From: Nitrospirota bacterium
GTDB lineage: Bacteria > Nitrospirota > Nitrospiria > Nitrospirales > Nitrospiraceae
NCBI GenBank assembly: GCA_016195505.1
Contig: JACPZN010000119.1
Location: 1-8,362 of the forward strand
DNA length: 8,362 nucleotides
Direction of reading: 5' to 3'
The position numbers and the translations under genes are program-made. Position 1 is the first letter of the stretch; each line of letters opens with the position of its first letter. Positions 1-5,757 of this stretch are shown here, in pieces. The notes beneath the pieces were generated by a model. The model saw nothing but the letters and a program-made list of their open reading frames with translations, searched no databases and had not been told where the DNA came from.

Positions 1-43
1 CAGATTTACAGTCTGCCCCCTTTGGCCACTTGGGTACCTGCCC
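1..43 (-). tRNA. tRNA-Tyr (anticodon GUA), 5' portion, cut by the window edge
   Basis: Read on the minus strand, positions 43 to 1 give the 5' part of a tyrosine tRNA. It has a 7-nt acceptor strand (GGGCAGG), U8 and A9, a D arm with CCC/GGG stem and a loop containing GUGGCCAAA, then anticodon stem GCAGA, loop CUGUAAA and the start of the return strand UCUG. The anticodon GUA lies at positions 9-7 and is flanked by the usual U33 and A37. The D arm and anticodon arm closely match bacterial tRNA-Tyr as known from E. coli. The long variable arm expected of this class II tRNA, the T arm and the 3' end lie beyond position 1. In many bacteria tRNA-Tyr begins a tRNA cluster that leads into tuf and ribosomal protein genes; whether that holds here is not visible. 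Confidence 0.9.
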
Positions 44-155
44 GCAATGTTCCATCTTTCTCTACAACCGAACCCTCCGCACAAATTTAGGGTATTTTCG
101 TCGAACATCCGTTAGACAAAGAAGAGTAAACCTCTCCGCGCACAGCTCTCTCTCC

Positions 156-174
156 TCAATCCACAAAGGATTGA
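156..174 (-). repeat. Perfect 7-bp hairpin in the tRNA-Tyr leader
   Basis: TCAATCC and GGATTGA form a perfect inverted repeat around the 5-nt loop region 163-167. It lies between the promoter at 216-244 and the tRNA 5' end at 43, so it would be in the pre-tRNA leader. No T-run follows it on the minus strand, so it is not a typical intrinsic terminator. It could be a processing or structural element; its function is unknown. Confidence 0.5.
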
Positions 175-215
175 TTCGCTGATGTGCCCAGACAGGCTAA
201 ATTAGGAAATGTCGG

Positions 216-244
216 ATTCTATTGATGAAGTTCTGTTATGTCAA
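216..244 (-). promoter_or_regulatory. Strong sigma70-type promoter reading toward tRNA-Tyr
   Basis: On the minus strand a perfect -35 box TTGACA (244-239) is followed by a 17-nt spacer and a -10 box TAGAAT (221-216, five of six matches). Transcription would start near 209 and run toward the tRNA whose 5' end is at 43. The bases just after the -10 box are CCGACA, a fairly GC-rich discriminator of the kind often found at stringently controlled stable-RNA promoters; that control is inference. The promoter lies just past the stop codon of the upstream metallopeptidase-like gene, so the tRNA need not rely on read-through. Confidence 0.7.
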
Positions 245-291
245 GAGGGGAATGGGCCCTGCATAAATTTTTCTTACCGTTCATCTGGGAC

Positions 292-1191
292 CTAGCAGAT
301 CGAGGTTTGCTTGATGAACAGCAACAGACCAGGACGCTTTTTCAGTTGGCCGATAAATTTGTCTGGAAAACCAAGCACTTGCTTCACTAACACTACCACC
401 TCTTGCCAGGAAAGTTGCGACCGTTTGGCTAGAAATCTTTTCTGTGCCACGCGCCGTTCATCGGAATCTTCTGGGACGTAGTATCCACGAAGTTCTCCTC
501 TCTGAACAGCCACCTCAAACCGGTGTATCCACTGATCAGCCTGACGCGGCTGTTGCAAGATCGTACCCCCACCCTTCTTTTGCACCTCAAGTTGATTCCA
601 GATTGCCCATCCAACAAAGACAGCCCATGTTTCGTTCAACGCTTCCCACGATTCTGATTCCGACAAATACCGCGATTCCGTCTCGTCCTTTCGCTGCACA
701 ATCGGCGTGATCGCCACCTCTCCATACCGGCACGCTTGCTGCTTTCGCGCAAAGTCCATCAGCCCCTTCGATACTACACCGACCTCCACTGATTGCCCAC
801 CAGGGATGGCCAGATAATCCATATAGGCATGGAACAGCTCGTGATAGAGCACTTCCAATTCTTTGTGCGTCATCCTGGTGAGGGGCTTGAGCATCCCCCC
901 GGCAGCGTTGAAGGACAGCGAGCGATCGAGGATCATACGATGCTCGCCAGGATGGTATTCTGCGGCGTAGCTCCGAAGATCATCGAATTCAAAGCGAACA
1001 AACTCCGGCGGGATTATCCTCAAGAATGTCGTCGGTAGGTGCAGCTTCTCGGCTTCGGTCAATAAACGCTCCCACATCCGGCTTGAGGTGGTAGTTTCAA
1101 CGGGCTCGGATTGAATGGTAGCGGCCTCAGGGGAAGCCATCCCCCACCAGCAGCACCAGGCGACAAAGAGTTGAACCACTAAAGAGGTCAT
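292..1191 (-). CDS. Putative exported HExxH metallopeptidase-like protein, 299 aa
   Basis: I do not recognise this protein as a named family. The N-terminus (MTSLVVQLFVAWCCWWGMAS) is hydrophobic and followed by PEAA, so a Sec signal peptide cleaved near residue 24 is likely, although the n-region has no positive charge. HELFH at residues 117-121, in the context LYHELFHAYMDYL, is a classic HExxH zinc-binding motif. A downstream segment around residues 179-196 contains NETWAVFVGWA; E187 (or E183) could be the third zinc ligand of a gluzincin-type site. The C-terminal part (about 240-299) is basic and helical. The most likely role is a periplasmic or secreted zinc-dependent protein, but peptidase activity is inference. 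No good ribosome binding site precedes the ATG at 1191; an in-frame stop about 50 bases upstream and the signal peptide support this start. It lies 96 bases after the helicase stop with no clear terminator between. Its GC content is lower than the helicase's. Confidence 0.8.
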   Translation of the reverse strand: MTSLVVQLFVAWCCWWGMASPEAATIQSEPVETTTSSRMWERLLTEAEKLHLPTTFLRIIPPEFVRFEFDDLRSYAAEYHPGEHRMILDRSLSFNAAGGMLKPLTRMTHKELEVLYHELFHAYMDYLAIPGGQSVEVGVVSKGLMDFARKQQACRYGEVAITPIVQRKDETESRYLSESESWEALNETWAVFVGWAIWNQLEVQKKGGGTILQQPRQADQWIHRFEVAVQRGELRGYYVPEDSDERRVAQKRFLAKRSQLSWQEVVVLVKQVLGFPDKFIGQLKKRPGLLLFIKQTSIC

Positions 1192-1287
1192 TCGGACGGG
1201 ACTCGAAGAGAGGCTACACCTGCTGACGATAGGCTTACGCTAGTAATAAGGATCTCGTGAAGCGCCCCAATCCTCTCGTCCACCCTC

Positions 1288-3267
1288 CTAAACCAACGCG
1301 AGCGTGTCAAGGAGATCAGAGGAGACATGGTCCAGGAACCTTGAGGGTTTCGAGAGCAGCATCCCGCTTGTCTTGTCATAGACGTTGATGGGGTAGGTCA
1401 GAAACAAGTGCCGCTTGGCTCTGGTGACAGCCACATAGAACAGCCGCCGCTCCTCCTCCAATTCGTCGTCCGTCAGAAAGGAATAGGCGGACGGAAACCT
1501 GCCGTCGACCACCCAGATCACAAACACGCATTGCCACTCCAGTCCTTTTGCCGAATGAATGGTGGACAGCACAAGCCGTTCATCGTCGCGATCGGGTGCC
1601 TCGATAGCCACCGCGCTGCCGTCAGGCGGTTCAAGCGCCAGGTCGGCGAGAAATTCGTCGATGCCGGGATAGCCCTCGGCAATCGTGTGGAGATGATCCA
1701 GATCTCTCGTGCGCTTGGGATAATCGTCGTACTGCTCTTTGAGAATCGGGAGATAGTATTCGTAGATGTGGCTTACGTGATGTTCCGGTTGTCGATCATC
1801 CGATCCAGACAGGCTCTCCAGCGTATTCGCCAGATTCTTGAGCCCCTGCCCCGAACGGCCGCTGACCGCGCGCAACACATCAAAGGGCTGCTCGGCTTTC
1901 ACAATCGCAGCGAGCAGATCATGCGCCTTCTTCGGCCCAACCCCCTCGACCAGCATGAGGACGCGATGCCAGCTGACCGTGTCGAGCGGATTGGCGAGCA
2001 CGCGCACATGGGCGAGCAGATCCTTGACATGGGCCGTCTCGATAAACTTCACCCCGCCGCGTTTGATAAAGGGCAGCCCCTTGCGGGACAGTTCGATTTC
2101 GAGGTCAAACGAGTGGAAGCTCGATCGGAACAACACCGCCACCTCGCTCAGCGGTACGCCCTCTTCTCGCAACTCAAGAATCTTCTGCGAAATGAAGCGC
2201 GACTGCGCATTCTCCCCCGCCGCTTCGACCAAAGTCGGCAGCGGTCCGTCGATCTTCCTAGTAAAGAGGCGTTTCGTATACTTTTCCGCCGCTTCATCAA
2301 TGATGCAGTTGGCCAGGTTCAGGATCGGCTGCGTGCTGCGATAGTTTTCCTCCAGCTTGTAGATCGTCGTGCCGGGGAACAGAACCGGGAACTCCATAAT
2401 GTTCTTGAACGTCGCTCCACGGAACGAATAGATGGACTGGGAATCGTCGCCGACCACCATCACATTGTTGTGCGTCATCGCTAATTGACGAATCACCTCG
2501 GCCTGCAGCCGATTCGTATCCTGATATTCGTCTACGAGGATATAGCGATACTGGCGGGAAATCGTCCTACGGGCCGATTCATCCATCAAGAGCAACTGCC
2601 GCAGCATCACCAGCAGATCGTCATAATCGAGCAACTGCTTCTGGCGCTTCGCTGTTTGATACGTCTTCTGCAGACGGCCCAAATCCTCCGAATGGTCGGC
2701 AAAATGACTGAACTCCTCCAGAATGATCTCGTCGAGACTGCGGAGCGTGTTCTCGCTCTTGCTCAACATCTCCATGATCGTCCCCTTGCGGGGAAAGCGC
2801 TTGTCTTTTTCGTTGAGCCCCAGCTGCGACCGCACGAGCGCGATCAGATCTTCCGCATCGCCACGATCCAGAATCGTGAAGCTCGGCTCCACGCCAATCG
2901 ACCGGCCGTGGCGCCTCAGCAAGAGATTCGCGACGGAATGGAACGTTCCTCCGCAGACTCGTTGACTTCTCGCCCCAATCAAATCACCCGCACGCTCCAA
3001 CATTTCCTGCGCCGACTTGCGCGTGAACGTGAGCAGAAGAATATTCGAAGGGTCGACGCCGGAATCGATGAGATAGGCGACGCGATAGACCAGCGCGCGC
3101 GTCTTGCCGCTGCCGGCCCCCGCGATCACGAGAGAAGGGCCTTCACCCGCCGTCACCGCCGTCAATTGTTGGGGATTCAACGCCGCTGCGTAATCGATGG
3201 AGAGCTTGCGAGGAACAGCCTCGTCAACCGGCCGTTTGAGCACGTAAGTCTTAGTTTCTCGTTCCAT
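1288..3267 (-). CDS. UvrD/PcrA/Rep-family superfamily 1A DNA helicase, 659 aa
   Basis: This is an ATP-dependent 3'-5' DNA helicase of the UvrD/PcrA/Rep group, acting in the cytoplasm on DNA repair or replication intermediates. All signature motifs are present in order: Q motif NPQQLTAV (31-38), Walker A AGAGSGKT (49-56, K55), Ia LLLTFTRKSA (77-86), Ib GGTFHS (106-111), II ILVDEYQDTN (243-252), III VVGDDSQSIYSFRGA (271-285), IV LEENYRST (305-312), V LSTIHSAKGLEW (567-578) and VI RRLFYVAVTRAK (607-618, arginine finger R616). At 659 residues it is shorter than typical UvrD or PcrA (about 720 or more). It ends about 40 residues after motif VI, so the C-terminal Tudor-like RNA polymerase-binding tail seems to be missing, which is more Rep-like. 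I cannot tell uvrD, pcrA and rep orthologues apart, so no symbol is given. The ATG at 3267 has no convincing ribosome binding site; GTG at 3243 is a weaker alternative. A promoter-like site lies at 3316-3344. Confidence 0.96.
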   Translation of the reverse strand: MERETKTYVLKRPVDEAVPRKLSIDYAAALNPQQLTAVTAGEGPSLVIAGAGSGKTRALVYRVAYLIDSGVDPSNILLLTFTRKSAQEMLERAGDLIGARSQRVCGGTFHSVANLLLRRHGRSIGVEPSFTILDRGDAEDLIALVRSQLGLNEKDKRFPRKGTIMEMLSKSENTLRSLDEIILEEFSHFADHSEDLGRLQKTYQTAKRQKQLLDYDDLLVMLRQLLLMDESARRTISRQYRYILVDEYQDTNRLQAEVIRQLAMTHNNVMVVGDDSQSIYSFRGATFKNIMEFPVLFPGTTIYKLEENYRSTQPILNLANCIIDEAAEKYTKRLFTRKIDGPLPTLVEAAGENAQSRFISQKILELREEGVPLSEVAVLFRSSFHSFDLEIELSRKGLPFIKRGGVKFIETAHVKDLLAHVRVLANPLDTVSWHRVLMLVEGVGPKKAHDLLAAIVKAEQPFDVLRAVSGRSGQGLKNLANTLESLSGSDDRQPEHHVSHIYEYYLPILKEQYDDYPKRTRDLDHLHTIAEGYPGIDEFLADLALEPPDGSAVAIEAPDRDDERLVLSTIHSAKGLEWQCVFVIWVVDGRFPSAYSFLTDDELEEERRLFYVAVTRAKRHLFLTYPINVYDKTSGMLLSKPSRFLDHVSSDLLDTLALV

Positions 3268-3295
3268 GGAAATGAGCGAAGGAATTATTGGTAGT

Positions 3296-3306
3296 CTGGT
3301 TACCAG
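3296..3306. repeat. Small palindrome CTGGT-T-ACCAG in the helicase leader
   Basis: This is a perfect 5-bp inverted repeat with a single central base, placed just after the predicted transcription start of the helicase. It could be an operator half-site pair or a short hairpin. It does not match the E. coli LexA consensus. It is short enough to be chance. Confidence 0.25.
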
Positions 3307-3315
3307 GGGAAGCGT

Positions 3316-3344
3316 TGTATAGCATACTCCCTACCCCCTTTCAA
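3316..3344 (-). promoter_or_regulatory. Promoter candidate for the helicase gene (extended -10)
   Basis: On the minus strand TTGAAA (3344-3339) is separated by 17 nt from TATACA (3321-3316). A TG dinucleotide one base upstream of the -10 hexamer makes it an extended -10 element. Transcription would start near 3309, giving a leader of about 42 nt. The site lies between the DUF4112 stop (3358) and the helicase start, so the helicase can be transcribed independently. Confidence 0.55.
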
Positions 3345-3357
3345 AGAACGACGAGCC

Positions 3358-3858
3358 TCAGAGCGCGATCAGCGTCCAGAGTTTGACGACCAGCCATACC
3401 ACGAAGGCAATCGCCAGCAGCAAGAGCGCCGCCGTGCCCCCGATGATTCCACCCACATAGAACCAATCCGGGTGCGTTTCTCGGTCCGGCCTGATTGCAG
3501 CCTCGCGAAGCAAAGCGACGTTTCTCGCGTGACTCCGAAACCAGACCGAAAAGAAATCTCCAGCTATCGGGACCGCCACCACCACACCGTTGATCAACAG
3601 ATTGAGGCTCATGCGGGCCAACACGATCCGCGGGACCCGCAGGCGCGTCGCCAAGCCAAGGATGATCGTGCCGATGAGATTAGCCAGCGCATCGCCGATT
3701 CCAGGGATGAGCCCGAGCAAAGGGTCCAGCCCAAGGTACAACGACGTGCCGGGAATCCTGACCGTCATGTCCAACATCTTCGCAAGAATGTCCGCCACCT
3801 CGATTAGGTGCTCGCGCACATCCTCACGCGACGAACGAGATCCTGAATCGGAATTCAT
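3358..3858 (-). CDS. DUF4112 family membrane protein, 166 aa
   Basis: The sequence matches the DUF4112 family of small bacterial membrane proteins of unknown function. The diagnostic blocks are LDPLLGLIPGIGD (residues 44-56), followed by a hydrophobic stretch to about 70, then a second related block ending PIAGDFF (97-103), and HARNVALL (110-117). A long hydrophobic C-terminal region (about 133-166) forms one or two membrane segments ending close to the C-terminus. The N-terminal 30 residues are charged and probably cytoplasmic. A GTG at 3861 directly precedes the ATG at 3858. The GGAG upstream leaves only one base before the GTG but four before the ATG, so the ATG is preferred. The gene stands alone, with a promoter-like site upstream, and ends 91 bases before the helicase start. 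Confidence 0.88.
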   Translation of the reverse strand: MNSDSGSRSSREDVREHLIEVADILAKMLDMTVRIPGTSLYLGLDPLLGLIPGIGDALANLIGTIILGLATRLRVPRIVLARMSLNLLINGVVVAVPIAGDFFSVWFRSHARNVALLREAAIRPDRETHPDWFYVGGIIGGTAALLLLAIAFVVWLVVKLWTLIAL

Positions 3859-3894
3859 CACGCTCCGCGACGTTCAGCGAATGGTTCAGAGGAC

Positions 3895-3923
3895 AGAATA
3901 ACGGGAGTGTCTGAGAAAGTCAG
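3895..3923 (-). promoter_or_regulatory. Possible promoter for the DUF4112 gene
   Basis: On the minus strand CTGACT (3923-3918) and TATTCT (3900-3895) are spaced by 17 nt, with four of six matches in each box. Transcription would start near 3888, about 30 nt before the start codon. This is a moderate match only, supported by its position. Confidence 0.35.
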
Positions 3924-4029
3924 CTGGCAGGGAAACGAGCTTCCGTCACTCTACATTTGCTCACAACCGTTCATTCCATCAATGGTTCCTGACCATTTTG
4001 TCTTCCCGACAGCCAGAAAATTCCTCAAC

Positions 4030-4791
4030 TCACGCGCAATGGAGCACAAAGCTAGCCCAGGCAGAGAACTGTCGCCACGGCAGCAAACACGTTGCGTATG
4101 TTGCGATGGCGATTCCATTGACCCAGAGACGCAACGTATAGTCGACGTCATGGTAAACGACGACTAGATTCCATCTCTTGGGCAACAGAATGCCTGTGAT
4201 TCTGAGGGTGATTGAAGCTGGGTTATCATCTGGTAGTATCCCTATGCCTTCTCTCGGAACATCCCGGTTGCGCTGCTGATCGTATGGGACAAGGGGGCCT
4301 GACTGCGCCGTACCTGTCCTCGTTTCCAAGAAAGCAAGTCCGGGAAATAGACATCTCACAACTGAAGAGAGGTCGTTGCTCAGTTTCCATGCGTGGGCGT
4401 GTGATGCTTCAACAACAGCGTTAATATCTGGTACGCTTTTGCTCTCAAACGGAAACGAAAATTGATTCCACTTCAGCTCTGATCTGAGAGTTTCTGCCGC
4501 CTTTTCTGCCAAGGAGGGCGGCATACGTCCCTGTCTGAGCAGGCGGCGTTCATACAGAGGCGAAAATGTAGTCCGCATTGCGAAGTACCAATACCTGGCA
4601 GTCGCGTAGGCCGACGCGAGAAGAATCCCCAGCCCAACAAGCCCGGGTTTCGTTATTTTAGGTGGCAACCCTAAGGGCTTGATTGTCTCATTCGGATCTA
4701 GCTCAACCCCCGCTATCGAATACACAAAGAGGATAAGCCCAATGGCTAATGCGAATCTTCTGAGTTTAGTTAGGTCTGGCTGATCAGACAT
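4030..4791 (-). CDS. Hypothetical membrane protein, 253 aa
   Basis: I do not recognise a characterised family. Two hydrophobic segments lie near the N-terminus (about residues 11-29 and 50-70). They are separated by a short loop with GLPPKITKP, and the second is followed by RYWYFAM. A soluble, charged middle region follows (about 75-215), containing LRSELKWN and a short GIGILPDDNP stretch. The last 30 residues (about 220-251) are again hydrophobic and rich in W, A and C, possibly a third membrane segment. Two ATGs are adjacent (4794 and 4791). The AGAGG upstream is two bases from the first and five from the second, so 4791 is chosen. The gene starts 37 bases after the stop of the small membrane protein gene upstream on the same strand, which suggests co-transcription. 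Its GC content is clearly lower than that of the helicase or glgP, so it may have been acquired horizontally. Confidence 0.72.
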   Translation of the reverse strand: MSDQPDLTKLRRFALAIGLILFVYSIAGVELDPNETIKPLGLPPKITKPGLVGLGILLASAYATARYWYFAMRTTFSPLYERRLLRQGRMPPSLAEKAAETLRSELKWNQFSFPFESKSVPDINAVVEASHAHAWKLSNDLSSVVRCLFPGLAFLETRTGTAQSGPLVPYDQQRNRDVPREGIGILPDDNPASITLRITGILLPKRWNLVVVYHDVDYTLRLWVNGIAIATYATCLLPWRQFSAWASFVLHCA

Positions 4792-4828
4792 CATTGCCTC
4801 TATACAGTGGGTGGGCTAGGCTCGGCAT

Positions 4829-5218
4829 TCATCTCAGCGAACACCAAGCACCCGCAATGACAACCAACGTACTCACAAAGAATGCCACGAGTGAGCTGTA
4901 TGCGACCCCGAGATACAGACATCGATATACCCTGAACGCACGTGACCTCCCGCTTTGGAAATTAAATGAGGCGTGGTATCTAAAGAACTGCACTAGGCCT
5001 GCCAGAAAGAGGCCAAATGCAAAGATCGATATGCACTCGATGACAGGCTTAGCCAGCTGCGGTTGATCCTTCCAGATGGCTTGGAGAAAAGCCAACATCG
5101 CAACGGCACCTCCACCGTTTATCAGAAAAAGCCCTTTCACACCTTCACGCAGCGCATCGTTGCGCTGTTCAGTGAAATCTGAGGCCAGTAATCCAGAATT
5201 GCCTTCTTTATCAGCCAT
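4829..5218 (-). CDS. Hypothetical small membrane protein, 129 aa
   Basis: The protein starts with a short polar segment (MADKEGNSGLLASDFTEQRN) and then carries three hydrophobic stretches: about residues 28-48 (GLFLINGGGAVAMLAFL), 59-78 and 101-124. A basic loop around 85-98 (FNFQSGRSRAFRVYR) lies between the second and third. The LREGVKGLFLINGGGAV region resembles an NGG-containing first membrane helix that recurs in small uncharacterised bacterial membrane proteins; that resemblance is from memory, and no function is known to me. The ATG at 5218 is preceded by GGGGA at a spacing of six bases. A longer reading frame from a TTG at 5353 is less likely because that TTG coincides with a -35-like box. 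It is the first gene of a probable two-gene unit with the 253-aa membrane protein. It could be a subunit or helper of its neighbour; this is inference. Confidence 0.72.
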   Translation of the reverse strand: MADKEGNSGLLASDFTEQRNDALREGVKGLFLINGGGAVAMLAFLQAIWKDQPQLAKPVIECISIFAFGLFLAGLVQFFRYHASFNFQSGRSRAFRVYRCLYLGVAYSSLVAFFVSTLVVIAGAWCSLR

Positions 5219-5325
5219 GTCTTTTCCCCAACGTTGAGTCCCACTAGTAAGTATGCTGACCGGCATCGCAGGCGCAGACAGACTGCATCGTGATCTCCCT
5301 ACAGCGAAATATACGCCGCACCCCG

Positions 5326-5353
5326 AGTGTATGCTGCTGCCACAATTGGTCAA
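5326..5353 (-). promoter_or_regulatory. Promoter candidate for the two-gene membrane operon
   Basis: On the minus strand TTGACC (5353-5348, five of six matches) is followed after 16 nt by TACACT (5331-5326, four of six). Transcription would start near 5320 and give a leader of about 100 nt before the ATG at 5218. Confidence 0.45.
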
Positions 5354-5406
5354 TTCGCAAGATTTTGGGCTATTACATATCTCCCCCGTCGCTCACCAAG
5401 TACTCC

Positions 5407-5586
5407 TTACCACTGTAACTGATCTGTCGCCTTGCACGAGAGACGCCGGACTGATGCCTTGTCGAAGATGCCAATCCATGCTCCATCGGTAGGAATACAG
5501 CCAAACCATCTCTGACTCCCACTCCCTCCCATGACAAGATCAGGGTCCAAGATCAGGGTCGAGTCTTGCGATCGCATATTTTCCAT
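5407..5586 (-). CDS. Possible small protein, 59 aa (uncertain)
   Basis: The frame begins MENMRSQDSTLILDPDLVMG and ends with CKATDQLQW. The ATG at 5586 is preceded by AGAGAGGTG about five bases upstream, a good ribosome binding site. The composition (two W in an RWFG / AWIGIFD context, mixed charges) is plausible for a folded small protein. The coding frame runs through a 13-bp tandem duplication that encodes part of LILDPDLV in two different frames. No clear promoter is visible upstream, there is no family resemblance I recognise, and the frame is short, so it may equally be chance or a gene remnant. Confidence 0.25.
   Translation of the reverse strand: MENMRSQDSTLILDPDLVMGGSGSQRWFGCIPTDGAWIGIFDKASVRRLSCKATDQLQW
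5535..5560. repeat. Perfect 13-bp tandem duplication (CAAGATCAGGGTC x2)
   Basis: Two identical 13-base units abut without a gap (5535-5547 and 5548-5560). Because 13 is not a multiple of three, the duplication shifts any reading frame through it. It is either a slippage duplication in non-coding DNA or a pair of direct binding sites about one and a quarter helical turns apart. Confidence 0.85.
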
Positions 5587-5705
5587 ACGGCACCTCTCTA
5601 GTGTTACTGAGCTCACTTCAAATCTTCCGCTTTACAGAGTAATCCTCTCGAGAAACTCGTACTCGCTGGTCGTGGCGCAGACAAGACTTTGCTGAAACAG
5701 CCTCT

Positions 5706-5734
5706 TTGATCGCCGAAGGCGTCTCCGTTATAAT
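5706..5734 (+). promoter_or_regulatory. Promoter of the 277-aa gene and glgP
   Basis: TTGATC (5706-5711, four of six) is spaced exactly 17 nt from a perfect TATAAT (5729-5734). Transcription would begin near 5741, giving a very short leader (about 17 nt) that still includes the AAGGGA ribosome binding site at 5748-5753, four bases before the ATG. No promoter is apparent in the 76-base gap before glgP, so this is probably the promoter of both genes. Confidence 0.65.
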
Positions 5735-5757
5735 CGCGCCACTGAACAAGGGACTCT

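Larger units (their letters stand above)
44..291. other. Leader and spacer between the metallopeptidase-like gene and tRNA-Tyr
   Basis: This AT-richer non-coding stretch holds the promoter at 216-244 and the hairpin at 156-174. I see no convincing intrinsic terminator for the upstream gene (stop at 292) and no second clear promoter close to the tRNA. Confidence 0.5.
5219..5757. other. Divergent intergenic region
   Basis: This stretch separates the leftward membrane-protein pair from the rightward gene pair. It holds promoter candidates for both directions (5326-5353 minus, 5706-5734 plus), a 13-bp tandem repeat (5535-5560), a GCGATCGC palindrome (5568-5575) and one possible small ORF on the minus strand (5407-5586). 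I see no tRNA, no strong terminator hairpin and no convincing other gene. Confidence 0.6.

Noticed and set aside
444..1038. Plus-strand frames opposite the metallopeptidase-like gene
   Set aside because: Low-complexity translations without any motif; the minus-strand frame has a signal peptide and HExxH.
1192..1287. Terminator or regulatory structure between the helicase and the metallopeptidase-like gene
   Set aside because: Only short or long-loop pairings (GAGAGG with CCTCTC) are present, with no T-run; not enough to call.
1408..3294. Two long adjoining plus-strand reading frames opposite the helicase
   Set aside because: They are antisense shadows of a GC-rich gene. The translations are rich in R, H and Q with no domain signal, while the minus-strand frame has every helicase motif.
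3981..3997. Hairpin AATGGT-TCCTG-ACCATT as a terminator for the membrane operon
   Set aside because: The stem is only 6 bp with half A/T pairs, and on the minus strand it is not followed by a T-run.
3907..4167. Overlapping frames on both strands at the 3' end of the 253-aa gene
   Set aside because: No ribosome binding site or domain; they overlap a better-supported frame and intergenic DNA.
5219..5353. N-terminal extension of the 129-aa membrane protein from a TTG at 5353
   Set aside because: The added residues are not membrane-like or conserved-looking, the TTG is part of a -35-like box, and the ATG at 5218 has a good ribosome binding site.
5568..5575. GCGATCGC octamer as a HIP1-like repeated element
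   Set aside because: I noticed only one copy, so there is no sign of a repeated element here.
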